Shown piece after piece: positions 1 through 10,006 of a stretch of DNA of 63,800 bases (position 1 is its first letter; the number at the start of each line of letters is the position of its first letter). The stretch is from contig NZ_JADEXE010000003.1 in assembly GCF_015207265.1 (NCBI RefSeq), forward strand, positions 1 through 63,800, read 5' to 3'. The notes beneath the pieces were generated by a model. The model was not told the origin of the DNA. It made no database searches and worked only from the letters and a program-made list of their open reading frames with translations. The position numbers and the translations under genes were made by a program. The DNA comes from Nodosilinea sp. LEGE 07298. GTDB taxonomy: Bacteria > Cyanobacteriota > Cyanobacteriia > Phormidesmidales > Phormidesmidaceae.

Positions 1-260
1 ATTTCTACGTGGTCAATGAATTGCCAGGCACCTATCAGGGCATGATGATCGCCATTCCACCTCACCTCTGGCAAGGCTTTGCCGGAATGCCGGTCGTTGA
101 GTTAGCCGATTTCCTCCAGGTCTTAGCCGCCAAGGTCAAGCTCAAACGCTTTCTCAAAGCCCCTCCGCAAAAGAAGAAGAAAAAGAAAAAGAAGCCATCG
201 CCCAAGTATGACCCGAAACACCCTCATGTCTCGACGGCTAAGCTTTTATCTGGCGACTAA
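1..260 (+). CDS. IS4-like transposase, C-terminal end (cut by window edge)
   Basis: The reading frame is open at the left edge and ends at 260, so only about the last 86 residues are visible. The part seen has a hydrophobic segment followed by a very lysine-rich run and the ending PHVSTAKLLSGD. A basic tail of this kind, ending in HVSTAKLL, is typical of IS4-family transposases in cyanobacterial genomes; this is recognition by eye, not a search. The catalytic DDE residues lie outside the window, so activity cannot be judged. No terminal inverted repeat was identified between 261 and 412, before leuA begins on the other strand. A GTG at 9 is an internal codon, not the start. Confidence 0.6.
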   Translation, partial: FYVVNELPGTYQGMMIAIPPHLWQGFAGMPVVELADFLQVLAAKVKLKRFLKAPPQKKKKKKKKPSPKYDPKHPHVSTAKLLSGD

Positions 261-412
261 ATAACACCTAGACAGAAATCGTTCAAAAGCCCTATAAAAA
301 TTACGGTGCGGTAGATGAAGGCGATCGCTCCCCTAAACTGGGGTAGGAGGCTGAAACGGTGCTATTGGAAACGTCTTCCAACCATGAATCAGCCTCTGAT
401 ACTCGGAAGGTT

Positions 413-2032
<1,620 letters not shown>

Positions 2033-2159
2033 GGTGACTCCCACAAAGTAGACAACGAGGGTGTTAGATCGAGATTAGGGCCTTTCTCAGACAATGACTA
2101 CCAAAGGCAGTTCCAGCGCTGGAATAGACCCGATAAATGTATCAATTCTAACCATTCTA

Positions 2160-2196
2160 CCCGCCTCCAAGTCGGATTCGCTACGACTTGGGCGGG
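2160..2196 (-). terminator. Strong hairpin between permease gene and leuA
   Basis: CCCGCC at 2160-2165 and CAAGTCG at 2168-2174 pair with CGACTTG at 2184-2190 and GGCGGG at 2191-2196, leaving a two-base bulge and a nine-base loop. It sits about 50 bases after the permease stop codon. It has no clean U-run on the minus strand, so it may be a Rho-independent terminator with a weak tail or an mRNA-stabilising stem; it could also be part of the leuA leader. Confidence 0.5.
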
Positions 2197-2245
2197 AGTA
2201 TTTTGAGCGATCGCTGACACGACTCAGGCCGTGCCCTAGCCTCAC

Positions 2246-3583
2246 CTATAGCAAAAACCGGATGCCTACATAGGCGCTAATTACCACCAGCTGCAGCGCC
2301 ATCAGCGGTAGGCCATAGGTCAAAAACAGGCGAAAGGAGATCGGCTTGCCGTGCTGTTCGGCAATACCCGCCGCCACAATGTTTGACGACGCCCCCACCA
2401 GGGTGCCGTTGCCGCCCAGGGTGGCCCCAAACATCATGGCCGCAAACAGCGGCAAAATCTCCGGCGGAATTTGCCCGGCGAAATCGGGCGACAGCAGCTC
2501 TGGCCCTACCAGGTTCACGTTCACCAGGTATTCCTTCAGCAGGGGCACCATGGCCACTACCAGGGGAATGTTGGGGATCAGGCTGGAGAGAATGCCGGTG
2601 ATAAACAGGAGAAGCATGGCCCCTAGCGCGATGTTTTGGCCGATCACCACCCCCAGTAGACCTGACGCAGCACTGATTACCCCAGTTTCCTGCAGCCCAC
2701 CGATCAACACAAACACGCTCATGAAAAACACCAGGGTGCTCCAGTCGACATCGCGCAGAATGTTTTGCACGGTGTCGATGCCGCTGTGATGGGTCAGCAA
2801 CAGGCAGAGGGCCGCCCCCAGCAGCGCGATCGCCGCAGGCGAAATGGGCACTGGCAGACTCTCACCCACCACAAACAGCACCAGCACCATAGCCACGATC
2901 GCGCCGCCCAGGGCCAGCATGCGGGGGTGGTTGACCACAGGGCGGGGCAGGTGGTCGAGGTCATCCAGCTTTTTGTTCCAGGTGTTGGGAAAGAGAATGG
3001 GCAGCATGACGACAATGGTTGCGATCGCCACTACGCCCCCCAAACTCAGCTTCAGCAAATAGTCCAAAAAGCTCATGTTGATCGAGCTGCCCACGATAAA
3101 GGTAGCCGGATCGCCCACAATGGTGAGCAGACCAGCGCTGTTGGCCACAAACACCATCAAAATGAGCAGCGGCACAAAATTGATATTTAGCTCTGCCGCC
3201 ATCGGGGGAATCAGCGGGGCCAGCAGCATCACCGTAGTAGCGTTGGGCAGCATGGCGCAGATCGGGGTCGTAATCGCCACAATGCCGAGCAGCAGTCGTT
3301 TGCCCTCGCCCCTCGCCATAATTACCATCTGGGTGGCCAGGTACTCAAAAATTTTGGTGGGCTCAAAGGCCCGCACCATCACCATCACCCCAAAGAACAG
3401 CGCCAGCGTAGCATGACTCTGGCTGATGTAGGCGATCGCCTGCTCCAGCGTCAGCACATGCAGAAAAATCAGCAGCATTGCCCCCAAAAAAGCGGCAATA
3501 GTCAGATGCAGACGCTCGGTAGCGATCAGGGCCAATACCCCAAAAAAGACCACCGACGCGGTGATCTCAGACCAGGTTTCCAT
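2246..3583 (-). CDS. ArsB/NhaD-SLC13-type ion permease
   Basis: A 445-residue polytopic inner-membrane protein with about 11-12 hydrophobic segments, consistent with the ion-transporter superfamily that holds ArsB, NhaD, CitT and SLC13 carriers. Two halves each contain a re-entrant-type motif: LPNATTVMLLAPLI near residue 110 and NIPLVVAMVPLL near 340, followed by GATLGGNGTLVGASSN near 395. The middle motif SAGLLTIVGDPATFIVG is typical of the ArsB/P-protein side of the superfamily. The substrate cannot be told from sequence; Na+, arsenite, dicarboxylate or sulfate carriers all occur in the group. The start has AGGAGA eight bases upstream. The 5' leader carries a ydaO-type c-di-AMP riboswitch, which suggests a role in ion or osmotic balance (inference). 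Confidence 0.85.
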   Translation of the reverse strand: METWSEITASVVFFGVLALIATERLHLTIAAFLGAMLLIFLHVLTLEQAIAYISQSHATLALFFGVMVMVRAFEPTKIFEYLATQMVIMARGEGKRLLLGIVAITTPICAMLPNATTVMLLAPLIPPMAAELNINFVPLLILMVFVANSAGLLTIVGDPATFIVGSSINMSFLDYLLKLSLGGVVAIATIVVMLPILFPNTWNKKLDDLDHLPRPVVNHPRMLALGGAIVAMVLVLFVVGESLPVPISPAAIALLGAALCLLLTHHSGIDTVQNILRDVDWSTLVFFMSVFVLIGGLQETGVISAASGLLGVVIGQNIALGAMLLLFITGILSSLIPNIPLVVAMVPLLKEYLVNVNLVGPELLSPDFAGQIPPEILPLFAAMMFGATLGGNGTLVGASSNIVAAGIAEQHGKPISFRLFLTYGLPLMALQLVVISAYVGIRFLL

Positions 3584-3606
3584 AGCCTGTCTCCTGTTGT
3601 AGTGCT

Positions 3607-3643
3607 AAACAAAATCCCTCCGATGAAAGTCATTCACCGAGGG
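3607..3643 (-). terminator. Candidate expression-platform terminator of the riboswitch
   Basis: On the minus strand a CCCTC...GAGGG stem (3643-3639 with 3620-3616), extended by TGA/TCA pairs, is followed at once by TTTTGTTT. It lies between the ydaO-type aptamer and the permease start codon, where a transcription-terminating expression platform would be expected. The stem is imperfect, so this is an assignment by position and shape. Confidence 0.5.
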
Positions 3644-3699
3644 TTAACTGTTGTAGGAGAACTACGGATAGCGCTAGAAAATGCTTCCAGTACGTTCTC

Positions 3700-3840
3700 T
3701 CCCAAGGCCGACGGAGTTAGCTGACGGGCGAGGGGTGAGAGATCCCCTTCTCTAGCGATGTGATTCGCCCTGAGATAAGCCCCAAAAAGTGGTTCCTCCG
3801 CTCCAGCAGACCTGTAGCAGGTGCTGAATTAGGCAGCGTA
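3700..3840 (-). promoter_or_regulatory. ydaO/yuaA-type c-di-AMP riboswitch
   Basis: Read on the minus strand the leader contains GAGCGGAGGAACCAC (3804-3790), then TTTTTGGGGCTTATC, GGGCGAATC, and finally CGCCCGTCAGCTAACTCCG (to 3712). These are the conserved blocks of the ydaO aptamer in order and spacing: the CGGAGGAACC strand pairs with CTAACTCCG, and CCCGTCAGCTAAC is the hallmark 3' block. The match to the Thermoanaerobacter aptamer used in crystal structures, as I remember it, is close. The permease gene begins about 120 bases downstream. In known members c-di-AMP binding turns expression off. Exact ends of the outer stem are approximate. Confidence 0.88.
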
Positions 3841-3958
3841 TCTATTGTATTGAATGCGAATTTAGCACATTTTGCCCTTGACCACCACAGGTTGACCTAC
3901 ACCTCGATCGCCGGACTGGGCCACGCCTGGATATTCGGCTGTGAATTCAGCGTAGAGC

Positions 3959-5383
3959 CTAGGACTCTGATACGTCTGAGTCCTGTTGTCTTTGGCGCTC
4001 GGCCAGCTGCAGCAACATTTCTTCGTGCATTTGCCGAGTAATGGGGTAAAACCGGGTTAGCGCGATCGCCGCCAGCAGCAACACCATCGGTACCGGGCCA
4101 ATAAATACGCGAATAGCCAGTAACGCCTGGGGAGACTGCTCTGTAGCCTCGCTGACAAATCCCGAAAACTGCAGCGCCAGACTGACCAAAAACAGCCCCA
4201 GGGCCAGCCCCACCTTTTGCAGCAGGGTCATAAAGGCGTAGAAAACGCCCTCCCGCCGCTGGCCAGTTTTCAGCTCGTCGAGTTCGATCACGTCGGGCAG
4301 CATGGCCCAGGGCACCACATAGGCCGTGGCCACCCCAAAGCTAATCACAACGCACAACAGATATAGAAACGCCACCTGCCCCGGCTGCACAAAAAACAGC
4401 GCGATTTGGGCAATAATCCAGACGCCAATGCCGATGTAAAACGCTTCCTGCTTGCCCAGACGGCGGCTGAGCTGGTTGACCACCACCATCATCAGAATGG
4501 CGGTACCCTGCACCAGCAGCGCCGCCAAAAAGTAAGAATCCAGCCCCATCCAGAAGGTGGTGTAAAACGGGATAATGCTGGCGGTCATTTGCAGAGCCAG
4601 CCAGGCGAATAAATAAATGCCGACCACAAACAAAAAGGCCCGGTTGGCAAAGACGACCTTAATTTGGGCCGGAAACGACAGGGCAACTTCGTCTGTATCG
4701 GCGGGCTGGAGCGCGTTGCGCTGCACCGCGTAGGGGTAGGTACCCCACACGCACCACAGCAGCGGCAGCACCGACAGCACCGAGCAAATGCCCCCCAGCA
4801 CCAGGTATTGCTGGCGCAGATCGTCGATCGATTGGGTAATCACCAGGCCTAGGCCCAGGGCAGCGATCGCCCCAAACAGCGACGACCCCAGCCGAAAGGC
4901 CGTCAGCTCGGTGCGCTCGTCGTAGTCTTTAGTGAGTTCGGCGGTGAGGGTGGTGTAGGGCAAATTCACCACCGTATAAAACACCTGAAACAGCAGCGAG
5001 ATCACCACGTAGTACCAAAATTTGGCGGCCTCACTCTCCCACCCTGGCACTATCCAATTCAAGAAAAACGTCACCCCAAAGGGAATCGCTCCCAGCAAAA
5101 TCCAGGGGTAGCGGCGACCCCAGCGGGTGCGAGTTTTATCGCTCAAGTAGCCAATAAAGGGGTCATTTACCGCATCCCAAATTCGCCCGATCGCCAGTAC
5201 CGAGCCTGCGGCTACCGGGCTTAGCCCCGCCGCCGTCGTTAGAAAGATTAAGTATGAAAAGGCCAGCAGGTTGGCCGTCATGCCCGGCCCAATGTCTCCG
5301 GCACCAAAGGCCAGCTTGCCCCAGAGCGAAAACGCTTTAGGCTCAGGGCGGCCAGCACGGTTAGACGGAGCATTGGAATCCAT
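3959..5383 (-). CDS. GPH/MelB-type sugar:cation symporter (MFS)
   Basis: A 474-residue, 12-TM permease of the glycoside-pentoside-hexuronide group. The family signature is visible at residues 60-90: AIGRIWDAVNDPFIGYLSD followed by KTRTRWGRRYPW, matching the DAxxDPxxG and RWGRRRP cation/sugar motifs of MelB. A second diagnostic stretch, NLPYTTLTAELTKDYDERTEL, lies near 145-165. The N-terminus (about 20 residues) and C-terminus are hydrophilic and probably cytoplasmic. Likely substrates are glycosides or uronides, but none can be named. The gene stands alone; the 306-base region before it has two inverted repeats that may control it or the divergent phosphoribosyltransferase gene. Confidence 0.85.
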   Translation of the reverse strand: MDSNAPSNRAGRPEPKAFSLWGKLAFGAGDIGPGMTANLLAFSYLIFLTTAAGLSPVAAGSVLAIGRIWDAVNDPFIGYLSDKTRTRWGRRYPWILLGAIPFGVTFFLNWIVPGWESEAAKFWYYVVISLLFQVFYTVVNLPYTTLTAELTKDYDERTELTAFRLGSSLFGAIAALGLGLVITQSIDDLRQQYLVLGGICSVLSVLPLLWCVWGTYPYAVQRNALQPADTDEVALSFPAQIKVVFANRAFLFVVGIYLFAWLALQMTASIIPFYTTFWMGLDSYFLAALLVQGTAILMMVVVNQLSRRLGKQEAFYIGIGVWIIAQIALFFVQPGQVAFLYLLCVVISFGVATAYVVPWAMLPDVIELDELKTGQRREGVFYAFMTLLQKVGLALGLFLVSLALQFSGFVSEATEQSPQALLAIRVFIGPVPMVLLLAAIALTRFYPITRQMHEEMLLQLAERQRQQDSDVSES

Positions 5384-5450
5384 AGGTTGAGTGCTCGGTA
5401 AATGGAGAAATCAAAGGCGGTGCTATCAATGGTTGATGTACAAACCATTT

Positions 5451-5571
5451 CAAGTCCAGAAGTAGAGTTCTGCTGTTGGGAAAACTCCAGATCCCAAGCT
5501 GGACTTGGTATAACAATTCAAACGGCGTCCTCAGTGTATTATTTCCCCATCGCAAAACGCCCTACACTGAG
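5451..5571. promoter_or_regulatory. Two 9-bp inverted repeats in a divergent intergenic region
   Basis: CAAGTCCAG at 5451-5459 pairs with CTGGACTTG at 5499-5507, and CTCAGTGTA at 5530-5538 pairs with TACACTGAG at 5563-5571. Both lie in the 312-base spacer between the divergent symporter and phosphoribosyltransferase genes. They could be operators or transcript stem-loops; no regulator is known. Nothing else was recognised in the spacer. Confidence 0.35.
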
Positions 5572-5695
5572 TCCAGCTTAGGAACTGTAGCGCTTCTCTG
5601 GACAAAACTCTAGCTAGATAGAGAGTTGGCTTAAAGAGCTGGGCAAACGCAGGACAGCAGTTGGTACGCTAGGGCGATCGCCTAGGAGAATGGCT

Positions 5696-6220
5696 ATGGC
5701 TGATTTTTATGTAAGCTGGGACGATTATCACCGCGATATTGAAAAGCTGGCCGTCCAGATTTACGAATCGGGCTGGGAGTTCAACCAGATTGTTTGCTTG
5801 GCCAAGGGCGGGCTGCGGATTGGCGATACCCTCTGCCGCCTGTTTGACGTGCCGCTGGCTATTTTATCTACAGCCTCCTACGGCGGATCCGATGGTCGCA
5901 CTCGGGGAGCTATCACCTTCTCCCGCGATTTGAGCATGACCACCCCTAGCCTGGGCAGTCAGGTGCTGATCGTTGACGACCTGGTCGACTCGGGCTACAG
6001 CCTGAAGAAATCGATGGACTGGCTACGCCACAAGTACGGCTTCTACATTGAAGATCTGCGCACGGCGGTGCTGTGGTACAAGGCCGAATCCATTATCAAG
6101 CCCGACTACCACGTGGTCTACCTGCCCGACAACCCCTGGATTCACCAGCCCTTTGAGCGCTACGAAACCATGACCCCGGCTGAACTGGCAGCTAATTATC
6201 AACCGGAACCTGCTTCCTGA
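5696..6220 (+). CDS. Phosphoribosyltransferase (type I fold)
   Basis: A 174-residue cytoplasmic protein with the PRPP-binding loop QVLIVDDLVDSGYSLK (about residues 88-103), in which the acidic pair DD and the following small-residue loop bind PRPP phosphate. The upstream CLAKGGLRIGDTL segment matches the pyrophosphate-binding loop of xanthine/hypoxanthine-type PRTases. This architecture fits a purine PRTase, but substrate specificity is not evident and no pathway neighbours help. I prefer the ATG at 5696, seven bases after AGGAG; the ATG at 5690 is only one base away from it. Its 3' end overlaps the convergent TPR gene by 29 bases. Confidence 0.82.
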   Translation: MADFYVSWDDYHRDIEKLAVQIYESGWEFNQIVCLAKGGLRIGDTLCRLFDVPLAILSTASYGGSDGRTRGAITFSRDLSMTTPSLGSQVLIVDDLVDSGYSLKKSMDWLRHKYGFYIEDLRTAVLWYKAESIIKPDYHVVYLPDNPWIHQPFERYETMTPAELAANYQPEPAS

Positions 6221-7376
6221 GTGGGGCAAGCTGGGCTGGAGACTGAACTGGGGCCGCCGAAGCCTCTGGCTCTCCGTAGAGACGCTGGTAGCCCCAGTAA
6301 CCCACCAGCAGCGTGACCAGCGTGAGGGAGGCAATTCCCCCGGCGCGGCACAGGCCCTGAATGGCCTTGGAGGCCCGCAGCGCGGTCAGGTAGTCGCCAC
6401 GCTGGTAGGCCTGGCGCAGGTTCATAGCGCAGGCCAGAGCGGGAATGCCCAGCGGCGGAAAAATCACGAAGGCTGTCAGCAGTACCCGATGCCAACGAGC
6501 CGGAGGGCAGGGCTGTCCCTGAAAGAGCTTGTAGCTGCCCCGCCACTCGACCACCGTCTGGTCCTGCACCTGCCCGGTGAGTTCAAAGCTTTGCACTTCG
6601 TCTAGCTGCCATTTGATAATTAAGGTGCGAATTTGGTCGGGCAGGGTGAAGTAGTTGATGCCGACCCCCACCGGGCGGTACACCTGAATCCGCAGGCTGT
6701 CGTCCTGGTGCTGGGCTACAACAGCAATCTGCCGTAGGCCTAGCTCTGTCTGCAGGCGCTGGGAAAGGGCGCGATCGCGGTGGGCCTGGTACTGGTGCTG
6801 TAATTTTAGCCGCGCCTGATCGAGGTTGAGATCGTTACAGAGCACCAGTTCCCAGTCGTTGGCAGCGGCGGCGGGCTGGCCTAGCTGTTCGTGGGTGTAG
6901 CCTCGGTGAAGGTAGGCCTCAGCCAGATTGGGGTTAGCGGCAATGGCGGCATTAAAGTCAGCCAGGGCAGCGGTGTAGTGTTGCTGCCGAAAATACAGCA
7001 GCCCCCGGTTGTAGTAAATCAGGGCGTGGCCAGGCTGCTGTTCCAGACCCCGTTGCCAGTCGGCCAAAGCCAGGTCATCCTGCCCCTGGTGGCAGTAGAG
7101 CAGGCCACGGTTGCCGTAGGCGCGCACACTGGTGGGGTCGAGGGCGATCGCGGCGGTAAAATGGTCTAGCGCCGACGCCGTATTCCCCATGTGCCAATGG
7201 GCCTTACCCAACTCAATATGAATATCGACCGGACAGGGATAACCGTCTAGCGCCTGGGACAAAATCGCCAGTGCCGCATCGACGTTACCCTGACGAATCA
7301 GGGTAAGAGCCTGCCGATAGCGATACCGAGCCTGCTGACGGCGCAACCAGGGGGTAAGGTAAAGTCCCATGAGCAT
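6192..7376 (-). CDS. TPR protein with C-terminal CD225/dispanin-like membrane domain
   Basis: A 394-residue protein. Residues about 15-190 form at least four tetratricopeptide repeats (for example ALDHFTAAIALDPTSVRAYG and ALADFNAAIAANPNLAEAYL), a protein-protein interaction scaffold. The middle part (about 200-290) is a beta-rich region of unknown nature. Residues about 300-365 resemble the CD225/dispanin family: a hydrophobic segment ending PPLGIPALACAMNLRQAYQ, then RGDYLTALRASKAIQ and a second membrane segment ending in LLVGYWGYQ. That family is membrane-associated. The function of the fusion is unknown. The short N-terminal segment may also touch the membrane. It overlaps the convergent PRTase gene at its 3' end. 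Confidence 0.75.
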   Translation of the reverse strand: MLMGLYLTPWLRRQQARYRYRQALTLIRQGNVDAALAILSQALDGYPCPVDIHIELGKAHWHMGNTASALDHFTAAIALDPTSVRAYGNRGLLYCHQGQDDLALADWQRGLEQQPGHALIYYNRGLLYFRQQHYTAALADFNAAIAANPNLAEAYLHRGYTHEQLGQPAAAANDWELVLCNDLNLDQARLKLQHQYQAHRDRALSQRLQTELGLRQIAVVAQHQDDSLRIQVYRPVGVGINYFTLPDQIRTLIIKWQLDEVQSFELTGQVQDQTVVEWRGSYKLFQGQPCPPARWHRVLLTAFVIFPPLGIPALACAMNLRQAYQRGDYLTALRASKAIQGLCRAGGIASLTLVTLLVGYWGYQRLYGEPEASAAPVQSPAQLAPLRKQVPVDN

Positions 7377-7445
7377 TGAAAATTATTTATGCAAAGAAGC
7401 TAATCATTCTCATGATTCCCCGAGAATCTTGCCTTGTCAGTGAAG

Positions 7446-7463
7446 CGTTACGAGATCGTAACG
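7446..7463. promoter_or_regulatory. Perfect 8-bp inverted repeat upstream of the TPR gene
   Basis: CGTTACGA at 7446-7453 and TCGTAACG at 7456-7463, separated by GA, form a perfect dyad about 70 bases upstream of the TPR-CD225 start codon. The shape fits a dimeric repressor site. No cognate regulator is identified. Confidence 0.35.
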
Positions 7464-7543
7464 TGCCGCTCAATTGATTTGGTGCAATTTGGTGACTGGT
7501 GCCGCTGATTAATGCTATCGGCATCGTCTGCTCACCTGCCTAG

Positions 7544-8206
7544 TTAGCAGAGGGGGGGATCGCTAGCCCTTTCGTCAATCTCAGCTGCCTTGAGGGCTAC
7601 CGAGGCAATCGTTAGGGTTAACCTTGCCTGCTCTAGGTCAGACAGCGAGGCCCATTCGGTAGCCGGAATCGCCCGCAGGTTTAGCTCTAAAATTTCGCCC
7701 CGGCCATCGCGCAGCGAGTAGGCCAAGGGCCGGGCCAGCACCGCCAGGTCGTCGATGTTCCAGCCAGGTAAGATATCGCCCACGCACTGCACCAGCTGAT
7801 CGATTAGGGGCTGACCGCTACGGGCCAGGGTAGTAGCTGACGTAGCCAGGCTTTGTAATAGCTCACCGGGTAGCCGTCCCTGAAACTGACGCAGCTGATC
7901 GAGCACCGAGGTAGCTGCTGCCAGGGCCAGGCCTGGCGTGGATTGAGCAGCGACTTGAGCCCCGTTCATTTGAGTCGTGATTTGGGCCGCTAGGGTTTGC
8001 CATCCCGCTGCGATCGCGGTATTGAGGTCATCATCGGCCAGAGCATCAAACTCGGTCTCTAGGCCAGTTAGATAGCCCTCTGCCTCTGGAGCTAGCGGCT
8101 GCCAGGGGTACGCCGGTTCAGCATGAAGAATCGTGGCAAGCAAATCGTGTTCGGCGGCCATAGCGGGCTCAGAGGCAGAATTGGGGTTGTGGGATGGCTG
8201 GGTCAT
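7544..8206 (-). CDS. Helical protein of unknown function, last gene of the PP2C/CHAT cluster
   Basis: A 220-residue soluble protein I do not recognise. It has no signal peptide or membrane segment. The first 30 residues are polar and probably disordered; the rest is predominantly helix-forming and rich in Ala, Leu and Gln, with a stretch near 165-190 (SLRDGRGEILELNLRAIP) that could be a short beta hairpin. It follows the CHAT-FHA gene after a 102-base gap on the same strand, and that gene follows the PP2C gene after 57 bases, so co-transcription is likely. By position it could be an adaptor or a substrate of the CHAT protein, but nothing in its sequence proves that. Confidence 0.7.
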   Translation of the reverse strand: MTQPSHNPNSASEPAMAAEHDLLATILHAEPAYPWQPLAPEAEGYLTGLETEFDALADDDLNTAIAAGWQTLAAQITTQMNGAQVAAQSTPGLALAAATSVLDQLRQFQGRLPGELLQSLATSATTLARSGQPLIDQLVQCVGDILPGWNIDDLAVLARPLAYSLRDGRGEILELNLRAIPATEWASLSDLEQARLTLTIASVALKAAEIDERASDPPLC

Positions 8207-8308
8207 AGCATTATCTATAGATGCACGAGAGGATAACAGTACCTGATGTCAGTGGATACATTGTGCCGCTGGAGGATTCCGTACGGCGTGAACAATTTGC
8301 CGTTTTTA

Positions 8309-9949
8309 CTAGCAGGGTGGGGGAGAGTTGGGGCTACCCTCCAGGGTAAATTCCATCAGTTCGCCATCTTGACTACCAAATCGCAGCGCCGTACCCAGGG
8401 CCAGGGGCACCTCGCTCCGGTGTACAAGCTGCCAGGAGCCACCATCACCGTAGTAGTAGGAGCCGTTGCGCGACATATCCCGCAGGTAATAACATGTCTC
8501 CGGTACCCCCTGCTCAAATTGGGTGCGGCTGAAAATTTCGGCATGCTGCCCTGACACCCAAGGCTCTAAAATCACCAGGTCATTGTCAGGTAGCCGCCCC
8601 ACCCGCAGATAGCCATCATAGAGTCGCCACATTCGAGACGGATTGTTTAGGCAGCGCAGCACCACCGACTGAGTCGACTGTAGATCTTGACCCGGCAGCT
8701 GGGTCACCGCCAGCCCAACCTCGTGCAGCAGGTGTCCGTCAAACTGAGGATGCTGATAGAGTACCGGCAACGTCCAGGCAGTATGGTTAAACCGATAGGC
8801 CGTCAGCAGGTGCTGTCGGGCCAGGGCAACGGCCTGGGCGATCGGCTGCCGCTCGGCCAGGCCCCGAGCCAGCACCTGAATAAAGCTCAAGGCCTCGTGG
8901 TCGGCGATCGAGTCGCGCATCGCCAGTACCGCTGGCACACCGTGGTGCAGCAGCACCTCCGCCAGGCTGCTGCGGGGAATCACCTGCTGCTGAAGCAGGT
9001 CGGGCTGGGCTCCCCAGCAGGTGTTAAATACCGCCAGGCGAATGCCGTTGGGAGCTAACCCTTGGGCCAGTTCAGTGCCACTCAGGCTGCCCCCCTGGCG
9101 CAAAAACAGCAGTCCCCCATCGGGGGCGGGTACCCCATGCCCCGCATAGAAAAATACGTTAAAGTACCCGGTTTCTAGGGCTTTTAGCAGCGTTTTGGCA
9201 TCGGGTTCGATCAGAGTTTGCACTTGGCAAACGACTGGGTTAGCCCCCTGATAGCTAAGGCGAGAGGCGCTGAGCTCTAGCAACTGCTTGAGGGCTTCGG
9301 CCTCCTGGGGCAGCTGCAAGACGTTCTTAGCACCCTCTGCGCTGCCCGGATCATCCTGCCCTAGCACCAGCAAAATGCGCAGAGAGGTGTCTGGTTCAGC
9401 CTCCAGCAGCGGACCTACAGCGCTGGCGGTACGGCTGAACAGCACCTGCGGCCCCAGCGATAGGGCCGGGCAGCCAGGCTGAGGCTGCATAATTTCCCAA
9501 GGCAGGCTAATTAGCTCGTGGGGACGCACTTCTAGCCGTAGTTTGAGCGGACGTTTTTGGCCAATGGCCATGCCCAAGCTGCGCTCTAGGGTCTGGCGAA
9601 TCGGGCCGTCAAACAACCATTCCCACAGGCTTACCCCTAACCCCTGCATCAATCGACCGGTTTTGCCCCCCGTCTCCGCCGCTGGGGCAACCCGGTCGAG
9701 CAAATCATCAAGGTGGAACTCTGGGACGTAGGCCGAGGGCACGTGGGGCACCTGAGGCAGTCCCCGCAGCGAAAAAAACTGCTGCCAGTTCTCCCAAAGC
9801 TGGGCCATCTGGCTATCCCATAGGCGATCGTGGTGGGCATAGCCGCCCGGAAACGGGCTTTCTAACACCCAAATGGCATAGTGATTAGACTCGACCTGGG
9901 TGAGGCGATCGATGGCAAGGCTGAGGGTGAGAGCATCGGACGACAGCAT
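8309..9949 (-). CDS. CHAT caspase-like domain protein with C-terminal FHA domain
   Basis: A 546-residue soluble protein. Residues about 130-400 form a CHAT domain (caspase HetF associated with TPRs), with the expected catalytic dyad: His271 in YAGHG and Cys311 in FNTCWG, followed by the conserved LLHHGVPAVLAMRDSI segment. Residues about 440-535 form an FHA domain with the phosphothreonine-binding set VGR (Arg452), SGQH (466-469) and RNGS (494-497). The first 125 residues are a family-specific N-terminal part. CHAT proteins are cysteine peptidases where tested; FHA domains bind phosphothreonine. Together they suggest a protease recruited to a phosphorylated partner. The neighbouring upstream gene encodes a PP2C phosphatase. 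Function is unknown. Confidence 0.87.
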   Translation of the reverse strand: MLSSDALTLSLAIDRLTQVESNHYAIWVLESPFPGGYAHHDRLWDSQMAQLWENWQQFFSLRGLPQVPHVPSAYVPEFHLDDLLDRVAPAAETGGKTGRLMQGLGVSLWEWLFDGPIRQTLERSLGMAIGQKRPLKLRLEVRPHELISLPWEIMQPQPGCPALSLGPQVLFSRTASAVGPLLEAEPDTSLRILLVLGQDDPGSAEGAKNVLQLPQEAEALKQLLELSASRLSYQGANPVVCQVQTLIEPDAKTLLKALETGYFNVFFYAGHGVPAPDGGLLFLRQGGSLSGTELAQGLAPNGIRLAVFNTCWGAQPDLLQQQVIPRSSLAEVLLHHGVPAVLAMRDSIADHEALSFIQVLARGLAERQPIAQAVALARQHLLTAYRFNHTAWTLPVLYQHPQFDGHLLHEVGLAVTQLPGQDLQSTQSVVLRCLNNPSRMWRLYDGYLRVGRLPDNDLVILEPWVSGQHAEIFSRTQFEQGVPETCYYLRDMSRNGSYYYGDGGSWQLVHRSEVPLALGTALRFGSQDGELMEFTLEGSPNSPPPC

Positions 9950-10006
9950 AGGCAGGCCGAAATCAACAGGGCCAAAAAGGTGGATTTAGGAACTGAAGCA
10001 AGCCGG

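Noticed and set aside
261-412. Right end of the IS element after the transposase fragment
   Set aside because: No terminal inverted repeat can be defined because the left end of the element is outside the window.
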